Positions 13,741 to 16,129 of a stretch of DNA of 16,129 nt are shown here, one piece after another. A program made the translations under genes and the position numbers. The DNA comes from Bacillota bacterium (lineage in GTDB: Bacteria > Bacillota > Clostridia > DSM-8532), in contig JAEYPI010000160.1 in the NCBI GenBank assembly GCA_023410885.1, positions 1-16,129 of the forward strand, read 5' to 3'. Positions within the stretch are counted from its first letter, which is position 1; every line of letters begins with the position of its first letter. Under the pieces are notes generated by a model that made no database searches, was not told the DNA's origin, and was given only the letters and a program-made list of their open reading frames with translations.

Positions 13741-13827
13741 TGTAATAATTAGATTTCTATCCGATAAAGATGATACGGGCTTTGAATTATGGAATAAACT
13801 TGTCCATGCTTTGAAAGGAGAGTCTTT

Positions 13828-15363
13828 TTGAAAAAAGTCTTAAAGGTATTATTCAGTCGAATTTTAATCATGGCATTGTTAATGGCGATACAAGTGGGGA
13901 TGCTCATTTTTATAATCATGAAGCTCTCTACGTCATTTATATACCTCTATGCCATTTTCGGGGTCATCAGCTTGGCGGTCGTATTCTTTATTGCCGGACA
14001 AAAAATCAACCCTTCTCACAAACTGGCTTGGACCATTCCTATTCTTATCTTTCCGATTTTCGGGGGAGCTTTATACATTTTATTGAGGTCCAGCGGCACC
14101 AGTAAAAAATTCCGGAAAAAAATTAATGATGCCTTTCAAAGTACCAAGCACTTACTCAATTCCAACATGGATATCCTCACTGAAATAGAGCACGAGGACA
14201 AGAGCATTGCAAACCAATCCCGCTATATGGCTACCCATGCTTTTTTTCCTGCATACAAGAATACGGTTACCGAATACTTTCCGTCCGGGGAAAATTTTTA
14301 TGTTTCTCTGGTAGAGGAGTTAAAAAAGGCGCAGCATTTCATCTTTATTGAATCCTTCATTATACGCGAAGGTTTAATGTGGAATACGATTTTAACGATT
14401 TTAGAGGAAAAGGTACGTCAAGGCGTTGAGGTGCGGGTCATGTACGACGATGCCGGTTGTCTTACCTCATTATCCTATAAGTATTATGAAAAGCTTAGAG
14501 CGAAGGGAATAAAATGCTATGTATTCAATCCCTTTACACCACTACTTGAAATCCGGATGAACCATCGGGATCATCGGAAAATTATTATCATCGATGGCCA
14601 TACCTCTTATACAGGGGGAATTAATCTGGCCGATGAATATATTAATGCCTTTGAGAAGTACGGCCATTGGAAGGATGCCGCCATCCTTGTAAAAGGGGAG
14701 GCCTCCTGGAATATGACGTTCATGTTTTTGCAGCTTTGGCATTACCTATCCAACACCCAAGAGGATTATAATCAGTATAGACCCGATACCTATCATCGCT
14801 CACCTTTTGAGACCGATGGCTTTGTGCAGCCCTTTGGGGATAGTCCCATCGATAACGAACCGGTAGGAGAAAATACTTATCTTAACATGATCTCTCGCGC
14901 CAAGGACTATATCTACTTGTTTACACCGTATCTGATCATTGATCATGAAATGGTCACTGCTTTAATGCTGGCAGCCAAAAGCGGGGTAGATGTGAGAATT
15001 GTTACCCCCCATATACCGGATAAATGGTATGTCTTTGCTGTAACCCAATCCTACTATGAGGTCCTCATTGAAGCAGGCGTCAGAATATTTGAATATACCC
15101 CCGGCTTTCTTCATTCGAAGGTTGCCGTAAGTGATGATGTCCTAGCAACTGTGGGCTCTATTAACCTTGATTATAGAAGCCTATACTTCCATTTTGAGTG
15201 CAGCGTTTGGCTTTTTAAAACTGAGTCGGTAGCCGCTATAAAAGAGGATTTCATCCAAACCTTTGCCGTGTGCCATGAGGTCACCCTTGAGGAATGCCAT
15301 CAGGTGCCGCTTTTTAAGCGCATTTTAAGGGGCCTTTTAAGGCTCTTCGCACCTCTTATGTGA
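13828..15363 (+). CDS. cls: Cardiolipin synthase (phospholipase D family)
   Basis: Bacterial Cls joins two phosphatidylglycerol molecules into cardiolipin at the inner membrane. The 511-residue protein begins with hydrophobic segments at about 12-31, 36-56 and 66-86, followed by two phospholipase D HKD motifs. The first is HRKIIIIDG (His249, Lys251, Asp256) with TGGINLADEY, and the second is HSKVAVSDD (His429, Lys431, Asp436) with GSINLDYRS. Length and order match Firmicute ClsA-type enzymes. The start is TTG at 13828, with AAAGGAG (13814-13820) 7 nt upstream; no ATG lies near. Monocistronic, flanked by a divergent SASP unit and a DUF1294 gene with its own promoter. Confidence 0.95.
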   Translation: MKKVLKVLFSRILIMALLMAIQVGMLIFIIMKLSTSFIYLYAIFGVISLAVVFFIAGQKINPSHKLAWTIPILIFPIFGGALYILLRSSGTSKKFRKKINDAFQSTKHLLNSNMDILTEIEHEDKSIANQSRYMATHAFFPAYKNTVTEYFPSGENFYVSLVEELKKAQHFIFIESFIIREGLMWNTILTILEEKVRQGVEVRVMYDDAGCLTSLSYKYYEKLRAKGIKCYVFNPFTPLLEIRMNHRDHRKIIIIDGHTSYTGGINLADEYINAFEKYGHWKDAAILVKGEASWNMTFMFLQLWHYLSNTQEDYNQYRPDTYHRSPFETDGFVQPFGDSPIDNEPVGENTYLNMISRAKDYIYLFTPYLIIDHEMVTALMLAAKSGVDVRIVTPHIPDKWYVFAVTQSYYEVLIEAGVRIFEYTPGFLHSKVAVSDDVLATVGSINLDYRSLYFHFECSVWLFKTESVAAIKEDFIQTFAVCHEVTLEECHQVPLFKRILRGLLRLFAPLM

Positions 15364-15376
15364 GAGTGGTTTTTTC
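15350..15376 (+). terminator. Weak Rho-independent terminator overlapping the cls stop
   Basis: CTCT (15353-15356) pairs with AGAG (15363-15366), extended by one C-G across a bulge, followed after GG by six T (15370-15375). The stem is short but the T run is good. The stop codon lies at 15361-15363. Confidence 0.4.
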
Positions 15377-15395
15377 TGAGCATATCCCATATTCT

Positions 15396-15424
15396 TTTCC
15401 TCGTTCCATAAAATCGATTATAAT
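15396..15424 (+). promoter_or_regulatory. Candidate promoter of the DUF1294 gene
   Basis: Perfect TATAAT (15419-15424) with TTTCCT (15396-15401) 17 bases upstream. The -35 is poor; the -10 and the position 36 nt before the start are good. Confidence 0.45.
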
Positions 15425-15459
15425 AGAGATAAAGGATTATAAAAAGAAACGAGGGCAAT

Positions 15460-15723
15460 ATGGATATCTTCATTATTTATTTAGTCATTGCAAATATTGG
15501 GGCATTTATTCTTTCCTTTTATGATAAACGGGCAGCCATTCATAAAAAACGACGGATTCCGGAGAGAACACTTTTTTTATCGGCCATCATAGGCGGGTCC
15601 ATAGGCCTCTATGTGTCGATGCAGCTCTTTAGGCATAAAACGAAACATCTTTCTTTCACCCTTGGCGTTCCCGCCATTATTTGTGTCCAACTCTTATGTG
15701 CATGGTTTCTGCTTCGTCCATAG
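15460..15723 (+). CDS. DUF1294 small membrane protein
   Basis: An 87-residue protein with hydrophobic segments at about 3-20, 38-56 and 66-84. Between the first two lies the conserved DUF1294 signature YDKRAAIHKKRRIPERTL, followed by a Gly-rich GGSIG and RHKTKH, then F-x-x-GVP. Proteins of this family are widespread short membrane proteins of unknown function. ATG 15460 has only a weak GAGGG 4 nt upstream. The gene is convergent with the partial gene to its right, 23 nt apart, with no proper terminator between them. Confidence 0.88.
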   Translation: MDIFIIYLVIANIGAFILSFYDKRAAIHKKRRIPERTLFLSAIIGGSIGLYVSMQLFRHKTKHLSFTLGVPAIICVQLLCAWFLLRP

Positions 15724-15746
15724 GTGCAGCACCTCTTCGTTTGGGT

Positions 15747-16129
15747 CTAATGCATATATCCTGTAATAGAAACGGTTTCCCCTCTCCGTATCATCTCAGC
15801 ATAGGGGTTCGGTATGGTATTACCTTCGAATTCCCTTGCTTCATTATTCTTAAACTGAACAGCAACCCGCTTGATAACTGTCTTTCCTTCTCCAAAGGTA
15901 TCCTTTGCCTTTGGGTTTATGTAGGTCACCCGTGTGGTTCCCAAAAATGTAAAGCTTAGCTTGCCATCCCTGCCGAACAGCCAGCCAGGCAGTACGGGGG
16001 ACAGGCTGAGCATCAATTCGTTATTTTTGATGGCAAAAGGCTGCTTTCCGACCATCATATAAAACCACATGCTTAAAAATTCTGCGGTGGAACCGCTTAA
16101 TCTGGCTACATAACCTTTTCCATGAGTAC
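15747..16129 (-). CDS. C-terminal end of a cellobiose-phosphorylase-like (GH94-type) protein, partial
   Basis: The frame is open from TAG at 15747 through the right edge; the visible 127 residues are the C-terminus. The segment GYVARLSGSTAEFLSMWF is followed by NNELMLSLSPVLPGWLF and GKLSFTFLGTTRVTYINPK. This pattern, with a helix of the alpha/alpha barrel and then a beta-sandwich tail, resembles the end of large clostridial cellobiose-phosphorylase-like proteins (glycoside hydrolase family 94 and relatives). Catalytic residues are outside the window, so the reaction cannot be inferred. The protein ends GETVSITGYMH. An internal ATG at 16070 is not a real start, since the similarity continues upstream of it. 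Assignment is moderate. Confidence 0.6.
   Translation of the reverse strand, partial: THGKGYVARLSGSTAEFLSMWFYMMVGKQPFAIKNNELMLSLSPVLPGWLFGRDGKLSFTFLGTTRVTYINPKAKDTFGEGKTVIKRVAVQFKNNEAREFEGNTIPNPYAEMIRRGETVSITGYMH

Larger units (their letters stand above)
13527..13827. other. Intergenic region between divergent SASP and cls genes
   Basis: About 300 bases without a supported gene. It must contain the promoters of the SASP unit (leftward) and of cls (rightward). Visible structures are the inverted repeat at 13571-13594, a small hairpin GTTTAT/ATAAAC at 13666-13682, and a modest promoter candidate at 13711-13740. I see no RNA gene. Confidence 0.6.

Noticed and set aside
13982..13999. CRISPR, tRNA, rRNA or insertion-sequence remains anywhere in the window
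   Set aside because: No regularly spaced repeats, tRNA-like cloverleaf, rRNA sequence or transposase-like frame was seen by eye; the position given is only a placeholder for a window-wide negative.
15722..15734. AGGTGCAGCACCT as a terminator between the convergent genes
   Set aside because: Only five pairs with a three-base loop and no T tract on either strand.

Overview
The window looks like chromosomal DNA of a spore-forming, low-to-moderate GC Firmicute. An alpha/beta-type spore DNA-binding protein, strong AGGAGG ribosome sites, frequent TTG/GTG starts, and AddA-type (not RecB-type) recombination genes point that way. Gene content resembles Clostridia of the Desulfitobacterium/Desulfosporosinus kind, but the genus is inference.

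Layout. (1) 1-7471, rightward: the C-terminal half of addA, a HicA/HicB toxin-antitoxin pair, then sbcD and sbcC. These lie close enough (57, -4, 21 and -20 nt) to form one DNA-end-processing operon with a toxin-antitoxin pair inside it. (2) 7472-8001: a 530-base stretch without a conventional gene but full of signals. It holds two consecutive candidate mini-units, each with a sigma-A-like promoter, a strong ribosome site, a 10-11 codon ORF and a Rho-independent terminator. The second leads into a small HTH-like protein gene of the CD3324 type (8002-8313) and has an inverted repeat over its promoter and a possible attenuator. (3) 8305-8411: three stacked hairpins, two of them good terminators. 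(4) 8426-11318: a TTGACA promoter driving trkA-trkH, the two parts of a Trk potassium uptake system. (5) 11401-12003: an Frm2/CinD-like nitroreductase, followed by a palindromic REP-like terminator and another hairpin. (6) 12107-13526, leftward: a stand-alone 2-oxoacid dehydrogenase E2-like catalytic domain whose usual catalytic His position is Glu; then, as a separate unit, a spore SASP gene followed by a 39-residue ORF made of only seven residue types, almost half Asn. (7) 13828-15363, rightward: a cardiolipin synthase with a TTG start. (8) 15460-15723: a DUF1294 membrane protein. (9) 15747 to the right edge, leftward: the C-terminal end of a cellobiose-phosphorylase-like protein.

How the parts relate. 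AddAB resects double-strand breaks, and SbcCD cleaves hairpin or protein-blocked ends; HicAB between them may simply be stabilised there or may monitor the operon. TrkAH handles potassium and Cls makes cardiolipin, both housekeeping envelope functions. The SASP and Asn-rich genes are probably sporulation-related. The least explained part is 7472-8001, where two short, partly similar leader-peptide-like units sit before a small putative regulator.
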